A stretch of 16,399 nucleotides of DNA from CAYVBE01 sp964448935 (GCA_964448935.1 CAYVBE010000080.1:1-16399); one strand, 5' to 3'; numbered from the stretch's first letter, positions 7,102 through 15,001 are shown. Notes: generated by a model not told the origin, from the letters alone. Program-made: numbers and translations.

Positions 7102-10100
7102 ATGCCTGAAGCCGATTTCTGCCACCTGCACGTTCACACCCAGTACAGCCTGCTCGACGGCGCCTGCCGCACCGAGCTTATGGCCCGCAAAGCCGCCGAA
7201 CTCGGAATGCCCGCCGTGGCAATGACCGACCACGGCAATATGTTCGGCGTCGTGGATTTCCATAAAACCATGCACAAGCACGGCGTCAAGCCGATCATCG
7301 GCTACGAGGGGTATTTCACCCCCGGTGACCGGCACAAACGCGAGGGGGGATCGAAAGGTCAGAACCTCTACCATATGACGCTTCTGGCCGAGAACCAGAC
7401 CGGCTACCGCAACCTGCTGAAGCTGGCCAGCCTGGCCTATGTGGAGGGGCTTTACTACAAGCCGCGCATGGACTGGGATCTGCTGGAGGAGTGCGCAGAG
7501 GGCCTGGTCTGCCTGACCGGCTGCCTGAAAAGCCGGCTGAACGAGTTCCTGCTGACCGAGGACCAGGCGGCGGCCGAGAAGTGGCTGGGGGACCTGCACG
7601 ACCTGTTCGGCACCGACCACCTGTACGTCGAGCTGCAGAACCACGGCCTGCCCGACCAGGAGCGTGCGCTCCGGCCCGCCATCGAGCTGGCCGGGCGGCT
7701 GGACGTGCCCGTGGTTGCCACCAACGACTGCCATTACCTGGAGGCCGAGGACCGCGAGTGGCACGACGTGCTGCTGTGCATCAGCACGCGCTCCACCATG
7801 GACGACCCCGACCGCTTCCGCCTCGAGAGCGACCAGCTCTACTTCAAAACCGCCCAGGAGATGGCCGCCGTTTTTCCGGACAACCCCGAGGCCTTGGCCA
7901 ACACGGTGCGCATCGCCGAGATGTGCGAGGTGGAGCTGGATCACGAGCGGAAATACCCCGCCTTCCGGGCCCAGGATACCCCACAGGAGCGGAACCCGGA
8001 GCTGCTGCGCGAGTTGACCGTGCAGGGCCTCCGGAAACGCTACGGCGAGCTTTCCGACGAGATGCAGGAGCGGCTGGACTACGAGCTGGAGGTCATCGAG
8101 CAGACCGGCTACGTGGACTACTTCCTGATCGTGTGGGACTTCGTGCGCTTCGCCCGGGAGCAGGGCATACCGGTCGGCCTGCGGGGCAGCGGCGGGGGGA
8201 GCCTGGTGGTGCACGGCCTGGGCGTCACCGAGCTGAACCCCATGGAATACGACCTGATCTTCAACCGCTTCCTCGACCCGCAGCGCAAGGAGGCGCCCGA
8301 TATTGACATTGACCTCTGCGAGAAACGGCGGGAGGAGGTCATCGAGTACGTCCGGCAGCGCTACGGCGGGCACAGCACCGCCCAGATCATCACCTTCGGA
8401 ACGCTCCAGGCGCGCAACTGCGTGCGCGACGTGGGGCGCGTGCTGGGGGTGGAGCTGAAGAAGGTGGACCGCGTGGCCAAGATGATCCCCCACGGTCCGA
8501 GCCTGGACGAGGCGGTGGCGCAGGTGCCGGAGCTGGCCACGCTGGCGAAGCAGGACGAAGAGGTGCAGCAGATCCTGGAGTATGCCCGCAAGATCGAGGG
8601 GCTGCCGCGTCACGCCAGCACGCACGCCGCCGGGGTCGTGATCGCCGACCAGGACCTGTGGGAGCTTATCCCGCTCTACAAGAACAGCGACGGCGAGATC
8701 ATGACACAGTTCGCCATGGACGACCTGGCGGCCGTGGGCATGCTGAAGATGGACTTCCTGGGCCTCAGCACGCTGACCATCATTGACAAGACGCTGCAGA
8801 TCATCCGCGAGAGCGGCGAAGATCCGCCGGAGCTGGAGGTCGGCAAGATAGACACCGAGGACCCGGAGACCTACGACCTGATGTCCCGCGGACTGACGAA
8901 GGGCGTCTTCCAGCTCGGCAGTCGCGGCATGCAGCGGCTGCTGAAAAGGCTGAATCCCAACTGCATCGAAGACGTCATCGCGGCCGTGGCGCTCTACCGG
9001 CCGGGGCCGCTGCAGAGCGGCATGGTGGACGATTTCATCGCCCGTCGGCACGGCAAGCAGAAAGTCGAGTATCCCCATCCTTCCTTCGAGCCGATCCTGA
9101 AGTCCACCTACGGTGTGATCGTGTATCAGGAGCAGATCATGCGCATCGCCAACAGCATCGGCGGCGTGGCCATGGGCGACGCCTACACCATGATCAAGGC
9201 GATTAGCAAGAAGAAAGAGAAGGTCATCAAGCGCTACCGGGAGGACTTTATCGAGGGCGCGCTGGAGAACGGGCTGGACCGGGAGACGGCGGAGGAGATA
9301 TTCGGGCTCATCATGCACTTCGCCGGCTACGGCTTCAACAAGGCGCACAGCAGCGCCTACGCCTTCCTGGCCTTTATCACCGCCTATCTCAAAGCGCACT
9401 ATCCCACCGAGTTTATGGCCGCCAGCATCTCCTGCGAGATGGGCGACACGGACAAGGTGGTGGAGCTGATGGAGGAGTGCCGGCAGCTCGGAATCGAGGT
9501 GCTGCCGCCGGATATCAACGAGAGCAGGGCGGAGTTCACGCCTCTGGAGGGGAAGCGCGTGCGTTTCGGTCTGGGCGCGGTGAAGAATGTAGGCCAGAAG
9601 GCCGCGCGCAGCATCTGCGTGGCCAGGGACGAGGACGGACCGTACGAGAGCCTGTTCGACTTTTCGGAACGCATTGACCCCCACGAGGTGACGAAAGGCA
9701 CGGTGGATGCACTGATGAAAGCCGGGTGTTTCGACAGCCTGCCCGGCAGGCGGTCACAGCAGGCGGCGCTGCTGGCCACTGCGCTGAAGGTGGGCGCCCG
9801 CGCGCGGAAGAACCGAATGCTCGGGCAGAAATCGTTGTTCGGCGCCGGCCCCGAGGCCGATCCGGAGGAGCGGATGGCCGCCAACCTGCCGGACATGCCG
9901 CCGCTGGCCCCACAGGAGCTGGCACGGCAGGAGAAGGAGGCCCTGGGCGTTTACGTGCGGCACGATCCTCTCACCGACTACCGGTCCACGCTGATGCGCT
10001 TCTGCACGACGTTCTCCGATGAACTGGAGGGTGTAGAGGAGGACACCCAGGTGGTCATGGGCGGGATGGTGGAGAAGGTGCGCCGGCGCACCACCCGCTC

Positions 10101-10572
10101 CAAGAATGCCATGGCGATCCTGAAGGTTCTGGACCCCCGCGGAGGCACGGTGGAAGTTGTCCTGTTCCCCCGCACTTACGAGGAATACGGGGAGCAGGCG
10201 AAGGAGGGGGAGGTGCTGTTCTTCGCCGGCAGCGTCAGCCACACACGGGGCACCTCTTTGCGGGCGGACGAAGTGATACCGTTCGATCAGATTCACTCGC
10301 GGCCGGCGCACGCCCTGCGGCTGAAGGTCCTTTGCGAAGAGGCGGATGCAGATCTGTGGAGGGGCCTGAAGGACCTGATCGTTCGACACAAGGGCCGGGT
10401 GCCGGTGTTGGTTCATCTGGAAAGCGAGCATACGCGCCTGCTCTCGCGCGTGGGCAACGGCTTCGGCGTTCAGGTTTCCGGGGATCTGGCGGACCGGATG
10501 GAGGAGCTTGTCGGGGCGGGCTCGGTGCGGTTCGACATACGGCGCAGCGGCGTTCCCGGGGGAGGCGCGTGA
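7102..10572 (+). CDS. dnaE: DNA polymerase III alpha subunit
   Basis: The 1156-aa product is the replicative C-family polymerase, close to the E. coli length of 1160. The N-terminal PHP domain keeps its metal ligands: His8 and His10 in HLHVHT, Asp19, Asp43-His44 in TDHGN, Glu69, His91, and Asp209/His211 in NDCHYL. This suggests intrinsic proofreading rather than a degenerate PHP. The palm Asp cluster is PDIDIDLC (400-404), with a further Asp551 in KMDFLG. The nucleotide-binding loop reads GLRGSGGGS (359-367), one residue shorter than the familiar GPGRGSAAGS. A helix-hairpin-helix region is followed by QKSLF (909-913), an excellent beta-clamp-binding motif at the expected place. An OB fold starts near 983 and a small C-terminal domain ends the protein. 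ATG 7102 precedes the PHP motif by the usual distance but lacks a clear ribosome site. The stop overlaps the ruvC start. Confidence 0.97.
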   Translation: MPEADFCHLHVHTQYSLLDGACRTELMARKAAELGMPAVAMTDHGNMFGVVDFHKTMHKHGVKPIIGYEGYFTPGDRHKREGGSKGQNLYHMTLLAENQTGYRNLLKLASLAYVEGLYYKPRMDWDLLEECAEGLVCLTGCLKSRLNEFLLTEDQAAAEKWLGDLHDLFGTDHLYVELQNHGLPDQERALRPAIELAGRLDVPVVATNDCHYLEAEDREWHDVLLCISTRSTMDDPDRFRLESDQLYFKTAQEMAAVFPDNPEALANTVRIAEMCEVELDHERKYPAFRAQDTPQERNPELLRELTVQGLRKRYGELSDEMQERLDYELEVIEQTGYVDYFLIVWDFVRFAREQGIPVGLRGSGGGSLVVHGLGVTELNPMEYDLIFNRFLDPQRKEAPDIDIDLCEKRREEVIEYVRQRYGGHSTAQIITFGTLQARNCVRDVGRVLGVELKKVDRVAKMIPHGPSLDEAVAQVPELATLAKQDEEVQQILEYARKIEGLPRHASTHAAGVVIADQDLWELIPLYKNSDGEIMTQFAMDDLAAVGMLKMDFLGLSTLTIIDKTLQIIRESGEDPPELEVGKIDTEDPETYDLMSRGLTKGVFQLGSRGMQRLLKRLNPNCIEDVIAAVALYRPGPLQSGMVDDFIARRHGKQKVEYPHPSFEPILKSTYGVIVYQEQIMRIANSIGGVAMGDAYTMIKAISKKKEKVIKRYREDFIEGALENGLDRETAEEIFGLIMHFAGYGFNKAHSSAYAFLAFITAYLKAHYPTEFMAASISCEMGDTDKVVELMEECRQLGIEVLPPDINESRAEFTPLEGKRVRFGLGAVKNVGQKAARSICVARDEDGPYESLFDFSERIDPHEVTKGTVDALMKAGCFDSLPGRRSQQAALLATALKVGARARKNRMLGQKSLFGAGPEADPEERMAANLPDMPPLAPQELARQEKEALGVYVRHDPLTDYRSTLMRFCTTFSDELEGVEEDTQVVMGGMVEKVRRRTTRSKNAMAILKVLDPRGGTVEVVLFPRTYEEYGEQAKEGEVLFFAGSVSHTRGTSLRADEVIPFDQIHSRPAHALRLKVLCEEADADLWRGLKDLIVRHKGRVPVLVHLESEHTRLLSRVGNGFGVQVSGDLADRMEELVGAGSVRFDIRRSGVPGGGA

Positions 10573-11045
10573 TGAGAATCGTTGGCATAGACCCCGGCAC
10601 GCTGCGTTGCGGCTACGGCGTGGTGGATACGGACGGCGGCGAGCCGCGCGTGGTGGCTTTCGGCGTGATCAGCGGCGGCAAGAAGTCGCTGGCGGAGCGG
10701 CTGCGCATCATCTACGAGGGGCTGTGCGGGGTGATGGAGGACTTCGGGCCGGACGTCGTGGCCGTGGAGGGCGCCTTCTACGGCAAGAACGCCCGCACGG
10801 CGCTCAAGATAGGAGAGGGCAGGGGGGTGGCGCTCGTTGCGGCCGCAGGGGCCGGGGCCGAGCTGGTGGAATACGCCCCCGCGCAGGTCAAGAAATCCGT
10901 GGTCGGCAACGGGCAGGCGCACAAGCAACAGGTGCAGGAGATGGTGCGCACGCTGCTGAACCTGCCGGAGGACGAGGTGAAAGAGGACGCGGCGGACGCG
11001 CTGGCCATCGCCATCTGCCACTGCCACCGTTTGGGGCCCGTGTAG
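10572..11045 (+). CDS. ruvC: Crossover junction endodeoxyribonuclease RuvC
   Basis: The 157-aa product is the RNase-H-fold Holliday junction resolvase, which cleaves four-way junctions symmetrically with RuvAB. All four acidic catalytic residues are in place: Asp7 in GIDPG, Glu66 in VAVEGAFYGKN, and Asp139 and Asp142 in KEDAADALAIA. The KNARTALKIGEGRG segment is also characteristic. The start is fixed by GGAGG (10561-10565) 6 nt upstream of ATG 10572. That ATG shares its A with the dnaE stop (TGATG), so the two genes are translationally coupled. Pairing with dnaE rather than ruvA/ruvB is unusual; no ruvA or ruvB is present here. The protein is slightly shorter than E. coli RuvC at the C-terminus, ending HCHRLGPV. 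Confidence 0.96.
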   Translation: MRIVGIDPGTLRCGYGVVDTDGGEPRVVAFGVISGGKKSLAERLRIIYEGLCGVMEDFGPDVVAVEGAFYGKNARTALKIGEGRGVALVAAAGAGAELVEYAPAQVKKSVVGNGQAHKQQVQEMVRTLLNLPEDEVKEDAADALAIAICHCHRLGPV

Positions 11046-11058
11046 CAGGGCAGGGCGT

Positions 11059-11337
11059 TCACTCGGACTCGTCCGGTTCTTCCTCCTCGGCGCCCGGCTG
11101 GCCGCTCTCGGTGTGGTGGCTGATGAAGGCGACCACCTCCTCGACCCCGTCCTTGTGGAGCTGGCCCATCAGCTCTTTCACCACGTCGGGTTCGCCCCGG
11201 ACGCTGTAGAGGATCATATTGCCCCGGCGGAATGCCTGGATACCGGGCACTATGTCCGAGCCCCCGTAGATGGGAACCAGGGGCCCCGGCTGCGATTCGT
11301 CTATAGGGTCGTTTCTTTCGTCGGGATTCTGCGGCAT
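11059..11337 (-). CDS. Small acidic protein of unknown function
   Basis: ATG 11337, with GGAG (11345-11348) 7 nt upstream, gives a 92-aa protein. An upstream extension to 11436 is possible in frame, but it has unlikely composition and no ribosome site. I do not recognise the family. The first 20 residues are polar and Pro/Asp-rich. Residues about 25-70 look like a compact alpha/beta unit (YGGSDIVPGIQAF, NMILYSVRGEPDVVKELM, HKDGVEEVVAFISHH). The tail is strongly acidic (EEEEPDESE). There is no signal peptide or membrane segment, so it is probably cytoplasmic. Its stop lies 13 bp from the ruvC stop in convergent orientation, and it is divergent from ahcY. The codon style matches its neighbours, including ATA-GAC for Ile-Asp. 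I judge it a real gene on start signal, composition and spacing; function is open. Confidence 0.7.
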   Translation of the reverse strand: MPQNPDERNDPIDESQPGPLVPIYGGSDIVPGIQAFRRGNMILYSVRGEPDVVKELMGQLHKDGVEEVVAFISHHTESGQPGAEEEEPDESE

Positions 11338-11439
11338 ACTTCGGCTCCAGCGCCCCCACGTCAACGTACGGATTGAGCAGCAAAATGCCTCCAGCGGGCA
11401 AACGGCGATTATACCCGCACCCCCTTTCCCCCGCAACCC

Positions 11440-11476
11440 GCCGACGCGGCAAATCGCCGCCGTAGAAGGCGTCGGC
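11440..11476. repeat. Inverted repeat in the ahcY upstream region
   Basis: GCCGACGC (11440-11447) is the reverse complement of GCGTCGGC (11469-11476). A second, partly competing pair, GCGGC (11446-11450) and GCCGC (11456-11460), lies inside. It ends just before the -35 box of the ahcY promoter, so it would be a DNA-level operator for ahcY rather than part of its mRNA. It could also belong to a transcript running toward the small minus-strand gene. Confidence 0.4.
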
Positions 11477-11478
11477 AG

Positions 11479-11506
11479 TTGATATGTGCGTCATGACCAC
11501 TAAACT
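11479..11506 (+). promoter_or_regulatory. Candidate promoter of ahcY
   Basis: TTGATA (11479-11484) and TAAACT (11501-11506) are separated by 16 nt in a locally AT-rich patch that stands out from the surrounding GC-rich DNA. Initiation near 11513 would place the hairpin at 11514-11544 at the extreme 5' end of the mRNA. Confidence 0.5.
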
Positions 11507-11513
11507 ATTAGGT

Positions 11514-11544
11514 CCGGACGCGGTGCGCAACCCCGGTTGTCCGG
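11514..11544 (+). promoter_or_regulatory. Leader hairpin of ahcY mRNA
   Basis: CCGGAC (11514-11519) pairs with GTCCGG (11539-11544), and CAACC (11528-11532) is followed closely by GGTTG (11535-11539). The leader can therefore fold before the ribosome site at 11574. A 5' stem may simply stabilise the mRNA. ahcY leaders in other bacteria can carry SAH riboswitches, but this element is short and I cannot match it to that consensus. Confidence 0.35.
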
Positions 11545-11583
11545 GCCGACGTGTATTCCATGCCTGAAGCCACGGAGAGACCG

Positions 11584-12843
11584 ATGGAGTGTGACATAGC
11601 TGACCGGAAGCTCGCCGATGACGGCGTCAAGAGAGTGGAATGGGCGCGGCGGGATATGCCCGTTCTCTCGCGCATTCAGGAGGAGTTCAGCGAGGCGAAG
11701 CCCCTGGAAGGGCTCCGGATGTCCGCCTGCCTGCACATCACTTCCGAGACTGCCAACCTGGCGCGCACGCTGAAGGCGGGCGGGGCGGACCTGGTGCTCT
11801 GCGCCTCCAATCCCCTGTCCACGCAGGACAGCGTGGCCGCGGCGCTGGTGGAGGAATACGGCGTGCCCGTCTTCGCCGTGCGCGGGGAGGACCGGGATAC
11901 CTACTACGCGCACATGAAGGCCGCCCTCGACCACCGGCCCAACATCACCATGGACGATGGGGCGGACCTGGTTACCGCCATCATCCAGGATCATCCGGAG
12001 CTGCACGACGAGGTGATCGGCTCGATGGAGGAGACCACCACCGGCGTCATCCGGCTGCGTTCGATGGAGAAGAGCGGCGTCCTGAGTTTTCCCGTCATAG
12101 CCGTCAACGACGCGCGGACCAAACACCTCTTCGACAACCGCTACGGCACCGGGCAGAGCACGCTGGACGGCATCATCCGCAGCACGAACCTGCTGATGGC
12201 CGGCAAGACCGTGGTGGTGGCCGGCTACGGATGGTGCGGGCGCGGGTTCGCCATGCGGGCGCACGGGCACGGCGCCCACGTCGTTGTCTGCGAGGTGGAC
12301 AAGGTGCGTGCCCTGGAGGCGGCCATGGACGGCTTCCAGGTCATGCCCATGGCTCAGGCGGCCCCCGTGGGAGACGTCTTCTGCACCCTGACGGGCGATA
12401 AGCACGTCATCCGCCCCGAGCACGTCGAGCAGATGAAGGACGGCGCGATCCTGTGCAACTCCGGCCACTTCGACATCGAGATAGACCTGCCCGGAATCCG
12501 GGAGATGACCGTCGAGGTGCTGAAGGACATCCGGCCTTCCCTGGACCAGTACGTCCTGGAGTCCGGCAAGAGCGTGTTCGTAATCGGCGAGGGGCGACTG
12601 GTGAACCTGGCGGCGGCCGAGGGTCACCCGGCGTGCGTAATGGACATGTCGTTCGCAACCCAGGCGCTCACCAGCGCGTGGTGCAAGGAGCGGGAGGGCA
12701 CGCTTTCGGCGGCCGTCCACACCGTCCCGGAGGCGGTCGAGGAGCAGGTGGCCGCCCTTAAGCTCGACTGCATGGGCATGGAGGTGGACACGCTGACGCC
12801 CGAGCAGGAGGAGTACCTGGCAAGCTGGGAGGTCGGCACCTGA
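11584..12843 (+). CDS. ahcY: S-adenosylhomocysteine hydrolase, short (tail-less) form
   Basis: This NAD-dependent enzyme cleaves S-adenosylhomocysteine to adenosine and homocysteine, relieving product inhibition of methyltransferases. ATG 11584 is chosen because GGAGAG (11574-11579) precedes it at good spacing; in-frame GTG 11551 and ATG 11560 lack a site. The 419-aa protein has His51 in HITSETANL, MDDGADL, Glu149-Glu150 in EETTTG, Lys180 and Asp184 in TKHLFDN, the Rossmann loop GYGWCGRG (214-221) and NSGHFDIEID. It ends SWEVGT shortly after LTPEQEEYL. It therefore lacks the KPDHYRY tail that in most bacterial and eukaryotic enzymes reaches into the neighbouring subunit's NAD site, and also the long insertion of many bacterial forms. 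This resembles the archaeal/Thermotoga-type branch, some members of which prefer S-inosylhomocysteine. No other methyl-cycle gene is nearby. Confidence 0.95.
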   Translation: MECDIADRKLADDGVKRVEWARRDMPVLSRIQEEFSEAKPLEGLRMSACLHITSETANLARTLKAGGADLVLCASNPLSTQDSVAAALVEEYGVPVFAVRGEDRDTYYAHMKAALDHRPNITMDDGADLVTAIIQDHPELHDEVIGSMEETTTGVIRLRSMEKSGVLSFPVIAVNDARTKHLFDNRYGTGQSTLDGIIRSTNLLMAGKTVVVAGYGWCGRGFAMRAHGHGAHVVVCEVDKVRALEAAMDGFQVMPMAQAAPVGDVFCTLTGDKHVIRPEHVEQMKDGAILCNSGHFDIEIDLPGIREMTVEVLKDIRPSLDQYVLESGKSVFVIGEGRLVNLAAAEGHPACVMDMSFATQALTSAWCKEREGTLSAAVHTVPEAVEEQVAALKLDCMGMEVDTLTPEQEEYLASWEVGT

Positions 12844-12856
12844 GGAATGGCATTCC
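12844..12856 (+). repeat. Short hairpin immediately after the ahcY stop
   Basis: GGAAT-GGC-ATTCC begins on the base after the ahcY stop codon. It lacks a T tract. It may protect the mRNA 3' end or be coincidental. Confidence 0.3.
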
Positions 12857-12914
12857 GGACGCACCGGGTCGCTGAACGATCTACGGGTAGGCACACTATC
12901 GCTGGGGGAAACCC

Positions 12915-12977
12915 ATGAAGATGCCCTTCCCACGCTACGTCGAGTTCATGAGAGCCCTTGATAGCGAATATGCCTGA
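12915..12977 (+). CDS. Possible 20-codon micro-ORF upstream of the TolB/LamG gene
   Basis: ATG 12915 follows a GGGGG run (12904-12908) at 6 nt and opens a 20-codon frame beginning MKMPFPRYVEF and ending at TGA 12975-12977, 32 bp before the next gene. The peptide has a credible, non-GC-driven composition and could be a leader peptide, a small protein or the remnant start of a lost gene. There is no independent support, and short frames like this occur by chance. Confidence 0.25.
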   Translation: MKMPFPRYVEFMRALDSEYA

Positions 12978-13009
12978 ACACGTCCATTCTGTCCGGGCGA
13001 GGTAGCACA

Positions 13010-15001
13010 GTGAGTGAGATACTCCGCGCGGTTACATTGCTGGTGGCGCTTTGCGTCTGCGTCGCGAGCGCCGCCGAATCCGTGCCGGAGAATCTGGACT
13101 GGCTGAGGAAACAGTGTGGCGACGGGGCACTCGCCTACACGGCCGCCGGGAATCTGTACCTCACCGAACTCTCCACCGGCGAGACCGAAAAGCTCGGGAA
13201 GGGTGTCCAGCCGGAGTTCTCGCCGGACAGCAGCAGGCTGGCCTGGGTGCGGGGCGATAAGATCGTGGGCCGCCTGCGCAAGGGCGAAAAGAAGGTGCAT
13301 GTCATCGCCGCGGGCGTCACGCCGGGGGCAAACGAGAAGGCGGGCGGGGTTCACTGGCTGAACGACTCAGAGGTCCTCTGCACGCTCAGGCGCGGGGATC
13401 GGGACGCCTGGTACCGCGTCTCGCTCTCCGGCGAAGCCGCTCCCGTCCCGGAGCTCATCATGATGTGGGACAGGGCTCGAGAGGCCGACGTCAAGCTCTG
13501 CCAGGACGGAGTGTGGTCCTACGTTGCCGGCCGCAGATGGAAGACCTCTGACGGCAAGAGCGGTCCCATTGACGGCGGCTGCTCCTGCTCGCTCTCGCCC
13601 GATGGCCGCAGCATCACCGCGCTGCAGGGCAATCACAAGGAGTGCCGCCTTAAGCGGATACGCAAAGGCGGCTACCAGGGCATGCTGAAGTTCGTCTATG
13701 CGGGCTCGTTCGACAACCACCGCTGGTCTTCCAACGACCCGCGCTTCGTCGTCTGCGTCGAAGAGAGCGGGAACCGGATGGTCGTCATGCGCGTGGGCGA
13801 GACCTACTGCACGTTCATGGGCGAACCGGGCGGCGGCAAGTCCGGCGAGATGTACGGCGACTTCACCGTCGGCGACGGCAAGGGAAAGCCGTGGCCGAAG
13901 CGCACTTCGGAACTGGCTCTGGACACCGACCGGGTGCCTCATCGTGAGAAGACTAAATCCGAAGCAGAGGCCTCCGTCGAGTTGACGGACGAGTGGCCGG
14001 GCTCGCAGACCGGTCTGCTGTTCGTCTGGGCCAACCGGGGGGCGAAGAACGAGTTGGTGGCACCGGACGGCGAGTCCGTGCGCCGGTGCTCCGGGCGGTG
14101 CCGGGGTGAGGCCCGCATCGGACCCAACCGGGAACTGGACCTGCTGCGCGGCGCGTTCCTGCCCGAAGGCGCCGACGACATCGTCCTGAAGTCCTGCGTG
14201 GCGACCGCAGAACTGGCGGTCGAGGCGGTCTTCAGCGCGGAGAATGCTCGCCAGGCCGGCCCCGCGCGCATCGTCTCCTTCTCCACCGACCACGTCTCGC
14301 GCAACTTCACCCTCGGCCTGGAAGGGGAAAAACTCATCTTCCGCCTCCGCACGCCGAAGACGGGCGGCAACGGGACCAACCCACAGGTCACCCTGTGCAC
14401 GATTGAGCCGGACCGCCTCTATCACGTGCTGGTTACCTACCGGCCGGGCGAGATGAGGTGTTACCTGGACGGCCGCGAGGTGCTCCGGACGGATGTCGTG
14501 AAGGGGGACTTCTCCAACTGGTCGCCGCAGCACCTGGTGTTCGGCGACGAATACAACGGTGGGCGCGACTGGGCCGGCAGGCTGGAAGGCGTCAGTATCT
14601 GGGACCGCTGGATAGACGCGGAGGAAGCCCGGCACCACTACACCCTGTACCGCCCGCGGATGAAAAACCGCGTAAAGCCACCCAGGATCGAGGTGGAAGG
14701 GCGGCTCGTCGAGAAGTCCTCCACGCCCGATCCCGGAGAGATCGCCCCGTACCGCCGATGCCTCTCCGAGTGCATCTATGAAGTGGAGCGCGTGCTGTCC
14801 GGCGAACTGGACACCGACCGGATCGCCGTCAACCACTGGGTGATTCTGGACCGGAAGCTCGCAGCCTCCGACCGGTCCGTCGGCAAATCCTACCGCCTGA
14901 CGATCGAACCCTTCGACGCCCATCCTCAACTGAAGGCCGAGTTGCGCAAGATAGACCACACCCAACTCGACCTGCCCGTCTTCTACGATGTCGGCAGGTA
15001 A
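13010..15001 (+). CDS. Secreted TolB-like propeller / LamG-domain protein
   Basis: GTG 13010, with GAGGT (12999-13003) 6 nt upstream, starts a 663-aa protein. A Sec signal peptide covers about residues 1-21 (VTLLVALCVCVASAAES). The first half shows TolB/WD40-type propeller blades: NLYLTELSTGETEKL, QPEFSPDSSRLAWVRGD and SLSPDGRSITALQGN. Residues about 375-545 form a concanavalin A-like LamG domain, with YHVLVTYRPGEMRCYLDGREV and RLEGVSIWDRWIDAEEARHHY as the typical final strands. The last 110 residues (PPRIEVEGRLVEKSSTP, ECIYEVERVLSG) resemble a small beta-barrel of unknown role. Paired cysteines (CSCS, RCSGRCRG) suggest disulfides outside the cytoplasm. Such multidomain proteins are common in planctomycetes and relatives, probably for surface or polysaccharide binding; no catalytic residues are evident. 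No clear promoter is seen in the 166-bp gap upstream, and the gap after it leads to the LacI gene. Confidence 0.82.
   Translation: MSEILRAVTLLVALCVCVASAAESVPENLDWLRKQCGDGALAYTAAGNLYLTELSTGETEKLGKGVQPEFSPDSSRLAWVRGDKIVGRLRKGEKKVHVIAAGVTPGANEKAGGVHWLNDSEVLCTLRRGDRDAWYRVSLSGEAAPVPELIMMWDRAREADVKLCQDGVWSYVAGRRWKTSDGKSGPIDGGCSCSLSPDGRSITALQGNHKECRLKRIRKGGYQGMLKFVYAGSFDNHRWSSNDPRFVVCVEESGNRMVVMRVGETYCTFMGEPGGGKSGEMYGDFTVGDGKGKPWPKRTSELALDTDRVPHREKTKSEAEASVELTDEWPGSQTGLLFVWANRGAKNELVAPDGESVRRCSGRCRGEARIGPNRELDLLRGAFLPEGADDIVLKSCVATAELAVEAVFSAENARQAGPARIVSFSTDHVSRNFTLGLEGEKLIFRLRTPKTGGNGTNPQVTLCTIEPDRLYHVLVTYRPGEMRCYLDGREVLRTDVVKGDFSNWSPQHLVFGDEYNGGRDWAGRLEGVSIWDRWIDAEEARHHYTLYRPRMKNRVKPPRIEVEGRLVEKSSTPDPGEIAPYRRCLSECIYEVERVLSGELDTDRIAVNHWVILDRKLAASDRSVGKSYRLTIEPFDAHPQLKAELRKIDHTQLDLPVFYDVGR

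Noticed and set aside
6841..9684. 947-codon minus-strand frame
   Set aside because: It overlaps the conserved first three quarters of dnaE on the other strand. The composition (His, Gln, Leu, Val) is a complement artefact.
11440..11476. Intrinsic terminator between the small acidic gene and ahcY
   Set aside because: The inverted repeat has no T tract on either strand and lies upstream of both genes, where no terminator is needed.
7102..11571. The same 12-mer ATGCCTGAAGCC at the dnaE start (7102) and upstream of ahcY (11560)
   Set aside because: Flanks are unrelated, and a shared MPEA-type start in GC-rich DNA is plausible by chance. The ahcY start at 11584 has the better ribosome site.
11500..12933. 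477-codon minus-strand frame
   Set aside because: It is antisense to ahcY, whose catalytic motifs are all intact.
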